Origin: Candidatus Aminicenantota bacterium
Lineage (GTDB): Bacteria; Acidobacteriota; Aminicenantia; UBA2199
Length of the DNA: 8,616 bases
Assembly: GCA_020355945.1 (NCBI GenBank)
Contig: CP070627.1
Coordinates: 1,250,184 to 1,258,799 of the forward strand
Direction of reading: 5' to 3'
Below the pieces are notes generated by a model that saw only the letters and a program-made list of their open reading frames with translations, was not told where the DNA came from and did no database searches. Position 1 is the first letter of the stretch; every line of letters begins with the position of its first letter. The translations under genes and the position numbers were made by a program. Of this stretch, positions 1 to 5,440 are shown one piece after another.

Positions 1-79
1 GATTTTTTGAATCCCTGTACATAAAGCTTATCAAAACCACAATGCAGATCGCCAGGAATCCGATGACGTAATTTTTCAT
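1..79 (-). CDS. 5' end of a membrane-anchored or exported protein, cut by the window edge
   Basis: Reading leftward from the ATG at 79-77 gives 26 residues, MKNYVIGFLAICIVVLISFM then YRDSKN, before the window ends. This is a short charged start, a hydrophobic stretch of about 16 residues (roughly 4-20), then polar residues, as in a signal anchor or signal peptide. The start codon overlaps the stop of the upstream propeller gene as ATGA (79-76), so translation is probably coupled. A weak ribosome-binding site, AGGAT, lies at 86-90 inside the end of the propeller gene. Too little is visible to name a family. Its position says it belongs to the same operon and that its product acts at or outside the inner membrane, like its two upstream neighbours. 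Confidence 0.75.
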   Translation of the reverse strand, partial: MKNYVIGFLAICIVVLISFMYRDSKN

Positions 80-1164
80 TCTTCAATCCTGAATTCGTGG
101 ATTTTATAGAATTGATCGAATTCTTTTGATGTATACGTATCCATGATATAAAGAAGATTTTTGTCCTTTATGAAAAATGAGAATATCTCGAATTGGTGTG
201 ATGCGTTGGAATTTAGCACTTTAAACTCTGATATGAATGCCCCATTAACAGTATAAAGTTGGAGCATCACGCTGATGCCCTTATCCTTTTTTAATGGCCC
301 TACATATACCACCCCTACTTTTTCTGAGGTTAAAACAAAAATGTCTTTTACATAGGACATATCATTATCAAATTTGTAAAGAAGTCTATGATTTCTTTCA
401 TGATATGCCTTCCTTATTTCAGGGGTAATATAGGGTTGAACATAATTACCCGTTTTTTGGCCAAAAAAAGTGTATTTTTTTGTTTTTCGATCAACCTTGA
501 TTATTTTTAGATCTCCTGTCCAGACAAGATAAATACTATCTTCCGCAAAATCGCAATACTGAAGACCTCCAATATATCTTATTCTATCACTATATTTCTT
601 AAGATAGACTTTGTGTGATTCTAATCCATAAGATGACTCGGAAGTGAGAATGAATTCATAATTTTGATTTTTGAAATCGTATTCATATAGGTTATATTCC
701 TTTCGGTCTTTTCCCACTTTATAGCCGGCAATCAGTAGTTTAGCATCATCTATAAAATGTAAATCATAACACATTACCCTTAGAAACAATTTTTGGACAA
801 TTTTAAAACTGTTCTTCCCGAATCTTTTATATATAAAAAAAGTTTTTCTCCCAAAATCACCAATAACAATAAAGGGTTCTTTATAAGCACTTAAGTACGG
901 TTGTACAAACTCATCAGGCCCCAGACCTTTCCTGCCAAAAATATTGACCAATTTTCCTGTTCCATCATAGACCTTTATATTAGATGCTTTGGAATCGAAA
1001 ACAATAAACATGCCATCTACTGTTACAATGAAGGACCCGGGCTTTTCTATAAAAGCATCCTGATCATGAGAAAGCGTGATTTCTCTTAATTGTTTAATCT
1101 CAATGGCTGACAACGAATAACAAAGGCAATACAGCAGTATAAATAATGATATTATTTTTTTCAT
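76..1164 (-). CDS. Exported six-bladed beta-propeller protein
   Basis: This predicted exported protein of 362 residues begins MKKIISLFILLYCLCYSLSA, a standard signal peptide with probable cleavage near residues 19-20. The mature part is rich in beta-strand repeats. The clearest blade is around residues 65-86 and ends in GRKGLGPDEF, the strand-turn signature I associate with the six-bladed beta-propeller family (PF17170/BF3164-like, NHL-related). Further blade-like strands follow, such as the PFIVIGDFGRKTFFIY segment near 97-112. No catalytic motif is visible, so a binding or scaffolding role outside the cytoplasm is the likely reading. An in-frame GTG three codons upstream (1171-1173) directly abuts the AAGGAG Shine-Dalgarno, whereas the ATG at 1162-1164 has an 8-nt spacer, so I chose the ATG. 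Upstream lies a small exported cysteine peptide; downstream is an ATGA-coupled membrane protein. The gene looks more AT-rich than the sensor-kinase gene at the right end. Confidence 0.82.
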   Translation of the reverse strand: MKKIISLFILLYCLCYSLSAIEIKQLREITLSHDQDAFIEKPGSFIVTVDGMFIVFDSKASNIKVYDGTGKLVNIFGRKGLGPDEFVQPYLSAYKEPFIVIGDFGRKTFFIYKRFGKNSFKIVQKLFLRVMCYDLHFIDDAKLLIAGYKVGKDRKEYNLYEYDFKNQNYEFILTSESSYGLESHKVYLKKYSDRIRYIGGLQYCDFAEDSIYLVWTGDLKIIKVDRKTKKYTFFGQKTGNYVQPYITPEIRKAYHERNHRLLYKFDNDMSYVKDIFVLTSEKVGVVYVGPLKKDKGISVMLQLYTVNGAFISEFKVLNSNASHQFEIFSFFIKDKNLLYIMDTYTSKEFDQFYKIHEFRIEE

Positions 1165-1172
1165 CAGTTTCA

Positions 1173-1178
1173 CTCCTT
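1173..1178 (-). promoter_or_regulatory. Ribosome-binding site that decides the propeller start
   Basis: AAGGAG reads on the minus strand at 1178-1173. The ATG at 1164-1162 sits 8 nt after it. The competing GTG at 1173-1171 shares the final G of the motif and so has no spacer. This favours the shorter, 362-residue protein. Confidence 0.7.
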
Positions 1179-1205
1179 AACAGACTAAATTCAGCGATTA
1201 TTCCG

Positions 1206-1336
1206 TCGCTCAACGCTTATTTGTTTTACTGGTGAAGCATCTAAAAATTATAGATATATGTGCTCATGCCTCTGGATATTTACGAAAATCCAACCAACGA
1301 TATCCAAAGAATTTTCACCAGTAAAAATCGCTCAAC
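1206..1336. repeat. MITE-like element: 13-bp inverted repeats inside 9-bp direct repeats
   Basis: TTTTACTGGTGAA (1224-1236) is matched exactly by its reverse complement TTCACCAGTAAAA (1314-1326), bounding 103 bp. A second, nested pair, TGGATAT (1273-1279) and ATATCCA (1300-1306), could extend the fold. TCGCTCAAC occurs as a direct repeat just outside, at 1206-1214 and 1328-1336. It lies 9 nt from the left arm and 1 nt from the right arm, so it is not a clean target-site duplication. A perfect minus-strand TATAAT (1252-1247) lies inside, but no convincing -35 accompanies it. The element sits between the peptide and propeller genes. It could be a small non-autonomous element or an RNA structure that sets the ratio of the two products. 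No transposase is present. Confidence 0.6.
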
Positions 1337-1345
1337 TCAGGTAAC

Positions 1346-1359
1346 AACCATTAATGGTT
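1346..1359. repeat. Perfect 14-bp palindrome AACCATTAATGGTT
   Basis: The sequence equals its own reverse complement. It lies 39 nt past the stop codon of the peptide gene and before the propeller gene. No T-run follows on the minus strand, so it is not a convincing terminator. A protein-binding site is possible but unproven. Confidence 0.4.
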
Positions 1360-1398
1360 CACAAAAATTTCCTTTTGATGATCGTGAAAATTCAAGTA

Positions 1399-1593
1399 TT
1401 AATTTGGCTCTGGATCCCTGGTAAAATCATTGCAATCAACTGGAGGTCCATAACAGGCCGGAACGTTCTTATAATAAGTCACAATTACTAATCCTTCACC
1501 TTGCAATTCGGGTTCAGTGAGGTTTGTTACAACGATAAATGCTCCGAAGAGCATCATTACTACTAAAATAACCTTTACGATTTTCTTAAGCAT
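1399..1593 (-). CDS. Small exported peptide with a two-cysteine C-terminal tail (64 residues)
   Basis: The product starts MLKKIVKVILVVMMLFGAFI, a lysine-rich start followed by a hydrophobic core, as in a signal peptide or signal anchor. A short spacer follows (VVTNLTEPELQGEG, 21-34), then a strand-like stretch and the tail CYGPPVDCNDFTRDPEPN (47-64) with Cys47 and Cys54. A strong Shine-Dalgarno, AGGAGGA (1607-1601), lies 7 nt before the ATG, so the ORF is very likely translated despite its size. I do not recognise the family with certainty. Size, exported leader, C-terminal cysteine pair with a CYG...VDC pattern and a propeller neighbour all resemble Bacteroides NVEALA-type peptides, but no NVEALA motif is present. 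The cysteines could form a disulfide or be modified; no modification enzyme is visible in the window. The propeller gene downstream is the obvious candidate partner. Confidence 0.75.
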   Translation of the reverse strand: MLKKIVKVILVVMMLFGAFIVVTNLTEPELQGEGLVIVTYYKNVPACYGPPVDCNDFTRDPEPN

Positions 1594-1737
1594 GATTTTT
1601 TCCTCCTAATTTAAAAATTTATTTCTTAACAATATATTTTACTCGCCACTAAATCTGAATGCCCATCTTACCTTATCCTTGCATCCAATCATCTAATAAC
1701 ACCTCATAATATTTATTTTATTAATCTCAAGGACACC

Positions 1738-1766
1738 ATCTTATCAATTTCCTAAAAAAAAATCAA
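1738..1766 (-). promoter_or_regulatory. Possible promoter for the peptide gene
   Basis: On the minus strand TTGATT (1766-1761) and TAAGAT (1743-1738) are 17 nt apart, each matching four of six consensus bases. It would leave a leader of about 140 nt before the peptide ATG. The surrounding AT-rich sequence makes chance matches common, so this is weak. Confidence 0.25.
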
Positions 1767-1777
1767 GACAATATGTC

Positions 1778-1821
1778 AAAAAAAAATTTTTTTTGTTTTG
1801 GGGACGGTGCGTTGTTTTGTG
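1778..1821. repeat. A9T8 tract followed by a REP-like GGGGACGGTGC segment
   Basis: Nine As and eight Ts (1778-1794) form a self-complementary, probably rigid tract. Next comes TTTTGGGGACGGTGCGTTGTTTT (from 1796), which resembles the GGGGACGGT...TTGTTTT sequences I recall as dispersed elements near REP-associated tyrosine transposases in many bacteria. No such transposase is in this window. The family assignment is from memory. Confidence 0.4.
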
Positions 1822-1879
1822 TGAATTGATATTGGTGATTGTCTCGCGGTAGAGAGGAGAAAAAAAATCTTTTTTAAAA

Positions 1880-1910
1880 CCTCTGCGTAATCCTCGTTAT
1901 CCGCGGTTAA
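1880..1910. repeat. Dispersed-type repeat CCTCTGCG...CCGCGGTTAA
   Basis: A 31-bp non-coding segment starts CCTCTGCGTAATCC and ends CCGCGGTTAA. Read on the other strand (TTAACCGCGG...ACGCAGAGG) it resembles the 'AACCGCAGAG...CGCAGAG' repeats that recur between genes in many environmental genomes. Only one copy is visible here, so calling it a repeat rests on recalled resemblance. Confidence 0.4.
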
Positions 1911-1941
1911 ATATAAGCAGTTTAATTGTTAACCTGGTTTG

Positions 1942-1967
1942 CCGTTTGCCTGGCACAGTTTTAACGG
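1942..1967. repeat. Inverted repeat around TTTGCCTGGCAC
   Basis: CCGTT (1942-1946) pairs with AACGG (1963-1967) around TGCCTGGCA, itself an inverted repeat with one central base. The 12-mer TTTGCCTGGCAC (1945-1956) recurs in the same orientation at 5407-5418. It sits 16 nt past the stop of the 620-residue membrane protein and could be a weak 3' hairpin, but no T-run follows on that strand. Confidence 0.5.
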
Positions 1968-1982
1968 AGATAATGAGAGAAC

Positions 1983-3845
1983 TTATCTGACAATCATGTT
2001 TTCATCAAACCAATCAATGGCCAGGATATTTAAATTGCCGCTGCCGTCAGATTCAGCTTGTTTCAAACTATCGGTGGAAAAATAGATAAAACGGTAAGGT
2101 AATTCTTGAAAAAGGCCTTTACAAAGGTTCTCAAAGTCTCCCGATTCTCCCTGGAAAAATTCGACTAACACGTTATAGTCTTTTTTTTCACACAGTTTCA
2201 GCGCCAGGTACACTTTTTTAAGCAATTTATCATCGATTTTCCCGGGACCCAGTTTTAGTTCCTTTTCACTCACCTGTAAATGGTTGAGCAGTTTCATTAC
2301 ATCGTCAATATGAAGCCCCTGGATGGCGCAAATGTACCTGAGCCAGTATTTCAAACAGGTTCCCGGGTCATAAGACCTTAAATCTATCTTTTCTATTATA
2401 ACCACATCCTTATGTGAAGATAGGTAATGGACATATTTACGAATTTCTTCCTTGTTTTTGCAGCGATAAAAAAAACTTTTGTCTTGCTTGAACAGCTTGA
2501 CATTCAATGGTTTGCTTTCCCGGTTTTCTTCTTTTTTACGCCGCCGCCAATGGAACAGTATGGAAATACCAATAAACAACAATGAAAAAACCAGTATCGA
2601 TAATATGCCCCTTAAAAATCCCCGGGGCAATACGCTGCGCGAGTGGTACACATTTTCACCTTGCTTAATATAGGGAATCACCTTTTTGTCTTTTGAATTG
2701 TATCTTTTGTCAATGATGTACCTGAAAAATCCATCTCTCATCTCAATTACAAAATCCACAAAGACATTATATGCATCGTATCCTTTACTGGAAATGCTTT
2801 CCTGCAATTGCTGGTAAAAGGGCCAGGGTAAATAACAGGAAAAGTCCTCCATTCTTTCGATTTGGACTTTTACACTATTGTGAAGGTTCTTTTCCAATAA
2901 TTTGTTCTCAGTTCCTTCCTTTTCCAGGTAATCCTCTGCTCCTTTCTTCATTATATTTCTGATTTTATCAATATTTTTATCCCGATCTTCTAGTAAAGGA
3001 AGAACCTTATTCTTAATATGTTGTTCTACCTTCAACATTTTAATTACCTTTATTAAATTGACTTTTTTTTCAGGTTTGATTTTTTGTTTTGAAATCACCA
3101 TATACCTTATTTCCGGGGTGCCAATTAATAGTAATGCCCAGATGGTAACGGCCACCAACAAACCGCTCTTATAGTTAAGTATAAAAGACAAGAACATGCC
3201 CTTAAAGAACCACATATTCAAATAGACCAGGGTGGCAACAATAAAAATGATGTACTGTTGAGAATCATGACGGGAAAACCGGATGTGTTTCAGCACAGCC
3301 AGGAGATACATGGACAGCATTAAAAAAAGAAAATAGGCATCCAGTAATATTAGGCGAAGGCAGCCCTGGAGAAACACTCTTTTTTCACTTTTGAAGGGAA
3401 ATACCCGGTTTTTAAAGGCCATAACCCCCAAGATAAGCATGAGTAAGGAACCAAAGGTATTAAGGATTCCGCCAAAATCTTTAAAGCCAACGGTTGGCTT
3501 TTTTAATATCTTATCACCCCTGACATTAATGTAAATTTTTATTAACTCTGAGGTAGATATATGGCTTTCAAGCTCATTAAATAAACTGGAATTATAAAAG
3601 TAAATAATCAATGGAGATGGTAATATAAATATACGGTGACCATAAATGCCATATTGTTCATATGAAACTTGTGCCTCTGTTAATTTCATTTCTATATCTA
3701 AATCGATATCCAGTTCTATGACAATATCCTTGTATTCCTCTATCCCGGAATAGACTTTGAAAAAAGACAGTAGGAAAATCAAAAGCAGGAAAGGAAATAT
3801 TTTAAAGGAACAGAGTTTCAAAAATTCAAATCGAAGCCTTTCCAT
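1983..3845 (-). CDS. ABC-2/DUF3526-like membrane protein fused to a degenerate ABC-ATPase-like domain
   Basis: The protein has 620 residues. Predicted membrane helices lie near 14-31, 124-144, 163-185, 196-214, 226-242 and 409-431. Large, probably extracytoplasmic segments lie between helices 1 and 2 (about 90 residues) and 5 and 6 (about 165). This layout, with a VLPRGFLRG... lead-in to the last helix, matches ABC-2-type permeases of the DUF3526 kind. After a basic stretch (HWRRRKKEE), residues 445-620 follow the order of an ABC ATPase. 490-525 resemble the helical subdomain, GKIDDKLLKKVYLALKL (535-551) stands where LSGGxxQRxxLAxAL is expected, YNVLVEFFQGESG (557-569) where Walker B and D-loop fall, and FIYFSTDSLKQAE (586-598) where the H-loop falls. 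No Walker A is visible, the signature is lost, and the Walker B Asp-Glu and H-loop His are replaced. ATP hydrolysis by this domain is therefore unlikely. The start is 6 nt after the upstream gene, with AAAGGA (3860-3855) 9 nt before the ATG. Confidence 0.72.
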   Translation of the reverse strand: MERLRFEFLKLCSFKIFPFLLLIFLLSFFKVYSGIEEYKDIVIELDIDLDIEMKLTEAQVSYEQYGIYGHRIFILPSPLIIYFYNSSLFNELESHISTSELIKIYINVRGDKILKKPTVGFKDFGGILNTFGSLLMLILGVMAFKNRVFPFKSEKRVFLQGCLRLILLDAYFLFLMLSMYLLAVLKHIRFSRHDSQQYIIFIVATLVYLNMWFFKGMFLSFILNYKSGLLVAVTIWALLLIGTPEIRYMVISKQKIKPEKKVNLIKVIKMLKVEQHIKNKVLPLLEDRDKNIDKIRNIMKKGAEDYLEKEGTENKLLEKNLHNSVKVQIERMEDFSCYLPWPFYQQLQESISSKGYDAYNVFVDFVIEMRDGFFRYIIDKRYNSKDKKVIPYIKQGENVYHSRSVLPRGFLRGILSILVFSLLFIGISILFHWRRRKKEENRESKPLNVKLFKQDKSFFYRCKNKEEIRKYVHYLSSHKDVVIIEKIDLRSYDPGTCLKYWLRYICAIQGLHIDDVMKLLNHLQVSEKELKLGPGKIDDKLLKKVYLALKLCEKKDYNVLVEFFQGESGDFENLCKGLFQELPYRFIYFSTDSLKQAESDGSGNLNILAIDWFDENMIVR

Positions 3846-3851
3846 GATAAA

Positions 3852-4502
3852 CTATCCTTTATTTATATTATACGCGGTTTTCCCCATGACCGTACCATAA
3901 TTACCCAATAACATTAACCTGGACCCCTGTTGAAGAATCAGCCAATAATCTTCTTGATAGAGGGATAATTTGTTGCTTAACTTCTCCTTTAAGATCTCCA
4001 ACATTTTGATCAACCCATCCATATCATCGGCAATCTTTTGGTAGAATCCCACCACATTGCCGACAGATAGATAATTCTTCACCTCATTGGCTATCCCGGT
4101 TATTAACCCCTTTTCTTGAGCCAATTGATCATAATTGAATTTTTCCAGGTAGGTGAAATCACACATGCTCTTATCCACTGAATTCGCTTCATTGATTGCA
4201 TTCAAGTATTTTTCCCGGGACATATTCAATTTGATTACTGCTGCAGCAATGAGATTCAAACTGTTGGGTAAATTTCCATCTTTAGAACCTTTCTCACCTT
4301 CATCAAATAATTTCATAATATCGGACATTCCCTGGAAAAATAGAGAAGAGCCTTCTATTACAAGGCTTTCGATATTATTTGCCTCAGGCTCTGGAAAACC
4401 ATCTATAATATCATTACCGTGGAGTGCACAATAGATATTATTTCCAACTAAGGCAAACGTGATGAGAAATATCATGACTGTTAAAATTTGTTTTTGTTTC
4501 AT
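3852..4502 (-). CDS. Exported alpha-helical protein of unknown function (216 residues)
   Basis: I do not recognise the family. The N-terminus MKQKQILTVMIFLITFALVG has the charged and hydrophobic parts of a signal peptide or anchor. No lipobox precedes Cys25 and the cleavage site is unclear. After an acidic, proline-containing segment (DGFPEPEANN, 34-43) the rest appears almost wholly helical, with likely helices at about 44-67, 79-107, 124-146, 151-177 and 180-199. It has only two cysteines, Cys25 and Cys114, and no catalytic motif. GGAGGT (4513-4508) lies 5 nt before the ATG. It is the first gene of a two-gene operon: its stop codon TAG is 6 nt from the start of the ABC-2-like membrane protein, and that gene's ribosome-binding site lies inside its last codons. 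A periplasmic or membrane-tethered partner of the membrane protein is the natural inference. Confidence 0.72.
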   Translation of the reverse strand: MKQKQILTVMIFLITFALVGNNIYCALHGNDIIDGFPEPEANNIESLVIEGSSLFFQGMSDIMKLFDEGEKGSKDGNLPNSLNLIAAAVIKLNMSREKYLNAINEANSVDKSMCDFTYLEKFNYDQLAQEKGLITGIANEVKNYLSVGNVVGFYQKIADDMDGLIKMLEILKEKLSNKLSLYQEDYWLILQQGSRLMLLGNYGTVMGKTAYNINKG

Positions 4503-4546
4503 TTTTTACCTCCGACGAACTTTTTTTTCTTAGCGCTCATATGGAG

Positions 4547-4575
4547 ATTGTAATACAAATAAGCCCCTAAGTCAA
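4547..4575 (-). promoter_or_regulatory. Strong sigma-70-type promoter for the 216/620-residue operon
   Basis: On the minus strand TTGACT (4575-4570), a 17-nt spacer and TACAAT (4552-4547) match the consensus at five of six bases each. Transcription would begin near 4540, giving a leader of roughly 38 nt with the GGAGGT site close to the ATG. Position, spacing and match agree well. Confidence 0.65.
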
Positions 4576-4621
4576 TCTCAGTCATCATTATACAGCAATT
4601 CTCATTTTGAATTTTTTTTGC

Positions 4622-4726
4622 CACGGATTTACACGGATTTACACGGATTTTCACGGGGGGGAATTTATTTTTTTGTTTTATGGTTGATTTATTGAATTCT
4701 TCTGTTTTAATCCGTGTCTTTCCGTG
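4622..4726. repeat. CACGGATTTA tandem repeat with an inverted partner arm
   Basis: Three 10-bp units, CACGGATTTA (4622-4631, 4632-4641) and CACGGATTTT (4642-4651), are followed by a partial CACGG (4652-4656) and a G-run. After about 50 AT-rich bases the opposite orientation appears as AATCCGTGTCTTTCCGTG (4709-4726), matching the reverse complement of two units at 15 of 18 positions. The whole could form a long imperfect hairpin. Elements of this 'CACGGATTTACACGGATT' kind are ones I recall between genes in many environmental bacteria. It lies between divergent genes, upstream of both promoters as seen from the operon side. Units of 10 bp with no spacers rule out a CRISPR array. Confidence 0.65.
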
Positions 4727-4788
4727 TTGTCGCCACGATGTGGCTAAAATTGGAATTGCCGGATTGGGAAGAAAATCATTGCAACTTT

Positions 4789-4817
4789 GCTTAAAACCTG
4801 GTATCATTTTTATATGC
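4789..4817 (+). promoter_or_regulatory. Candidate promoter for the XRE regulator gene
   Basis: TTGCAA (4789-4794), 17 nt, TATCAT (4812-4817) is a reasonable sigma-70-type match, giving a leader of about 175 nt. A second candidate nearer the gene is TTTACC (4886-4891), 16 nt, TACAAA (4908-4913), which would start transcription at about 4920, on the palindrome described next. The sequence alone does not decide between them. Confidence 0.35.
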
Positions 4818-4919
4818 AGCATGAATTAAAACACCTGGCCCTTTTGCTCATACCTCCAGCGAGCGTGCCTAAAAAGCAAACTTTTTTTACCTTATCCATA
4901 TACATGGTACAAATCTATC

Positions 4920-4933
4920 ACGAAAACTTTCGT
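4920..4933. promoter_or_regulatory. Candidate operator palindrome ACGAAA-AC-TTTCGT
   Basis: Perfect 6-bp arms are separated by two bases. The site lies 64 nt before the GTG of the XRE gene and next to the second candidate promoter. XRE-type regulators usually bind short palindromes near their own promoters, so autoregulation is plausible. A looser pair, AACAAT (4942-4947) and ATTGTT (4965-4970), follows and may be chance in AT-rich DNA. Confidence 0.4.
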
Positions 4934-4997
4934 TTGTCAACAACAATGGTAAAAAAAATTTTCAATTGTTATTATTTTACTCCAGGAGGTTTTCAGC

Positions 4998-5402
4998 GTG
5001 CACATTGATAATCAGATTGGTGAACGAATACGTTTGATAAGAAAGCATTACCGGCTAACGCAGCTTGAATTTGGCAAGCGCCTGGGCTGTAGTAAAAGTT
5101 CAATCATCAATTATGAAAAGAATGCTCGGTCGCCGGATACAATATTTTTAGTTAAATTATTGAAAGAATTTAATGTAAATGCCAATTGGCTGCTGCTTGG
5201 CACCGGGAATATGTTTGGACATGGAAATGTTGAATGTACACTGGATGATGATGTATTGCAGATGGTAGAGCATTTGCAGATACCTGCGATTAAGTTGTTG
5301 ATATTGGCGGAGTACGATAGAATTAAAAAGGTCTTTGAGCCATTGATAAAAGATTATGAAGATAAAAAGGCAGCCCGGGTTCCTGGTAAAGGGGGGGTAT
5401 AA
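4998..5402 (+). CDS. XRE-family helix-turn-helix transcriptional regulator
   Basis: This DNA-binding protein of 134 residues has a Cro/CI-type HTH across about residues 7-61. The second and third helices fall in LTQLEFGKRLGCSKSSIINYE (20-40) and the domain closes with the ARSPD turn (43-47). The NWLLLGTGNMFG stretch (63-74) is typical of phage CI-like repressors and their chromosomal relatives. The remaining 60 or so residues contain a helical AIKLLILAEYDRIKKVFEPLIKDY segment (97-120), a plausible oligomerisation region. There is no LexA/CI-type peptidase, so RecA-triggered cleavage is not expected. The start is GTG at 4998, supported by AGGAGGT (4984-4990) 7 nt upstream; the next in-frame Met is residue 72, too late for the HTH. 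It is divergent from the 216/620-residue operon and convergent with the sensor kinase. Local control of itself and the operon is inferred from position. Confidence 0.88.
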   Translation: MHIDNQIGERIRLIRKHYRLTQLEFGKRLGCSKSSIINYEKNARSPDTIFLVKLLKEFNVNANWLLLGTGNMFGHGNVECTLDDDVLQMVEHLQIPAIKLLILAEYDRIKKVFEPLIKDYEDKKAARVPGKGGV

Positions 5403-5428
5403 AAACTTTGCCTGGCACCAAAATTTTT
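5401..5428. terminator. Possible bidirectional terminator or hairpin between convergent genes
   Basis: AAAAACTTTG (5401-5410) and CAAAATTTTT (5419-5428) pair at nine of ten positions around CCTGGCAC. It overlaps the XRE stop codon by two bases and lies 12 nt from the kinase stop codon. The stem is A/T-rich and therefore weak, but A- and T-runs on both sides and the place between convergent genes fit a shared terminator. It contains the second TTTGCCTGGCAC copy (5407-5418). Confidence 0.35.
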
Positions 5429-5440
5429 GTCATCTCACCC

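Noticed and set aside
901..1089. Plus-strand ORF of 62 codons within the propeller gene
   Set aside because: It lies opposite the conserved GRKGLGPDEF blade and the signal-peptide region, and the product has no recognisable features.
1165..1173. GTG at 1173-1171 as start of the propeller protein
   Set aside because: The AAGGAG motif abuts this GTG with no spacer, whereas the ATG at 1164 has an 8-nt spacer.
4622..4656. CRISPR array
   Set aside because: The units are 10 bp, contiguous and lack unique spacers; there are no cas genes.
4499..4822. Minus-strand ORF of 107 codons between the XRE gene and the exported-protein gene
   Set aside because: It reads straight through the CACGGATTT repeat (giving VKIRVNPCKSVAKK, typical of translated repeat DNA), contains the operon promoter and overlaps the true start of the 216-residue gene.
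4787..5008. Plus-strand ORF of 73 codons upstream of the XRE gene
   Set aside because: No ribosome-binding site at a good distance, no recognisable domain, and it covers the candidate promoters, the operator and the Shine-Dalgarno of the XRE gene.
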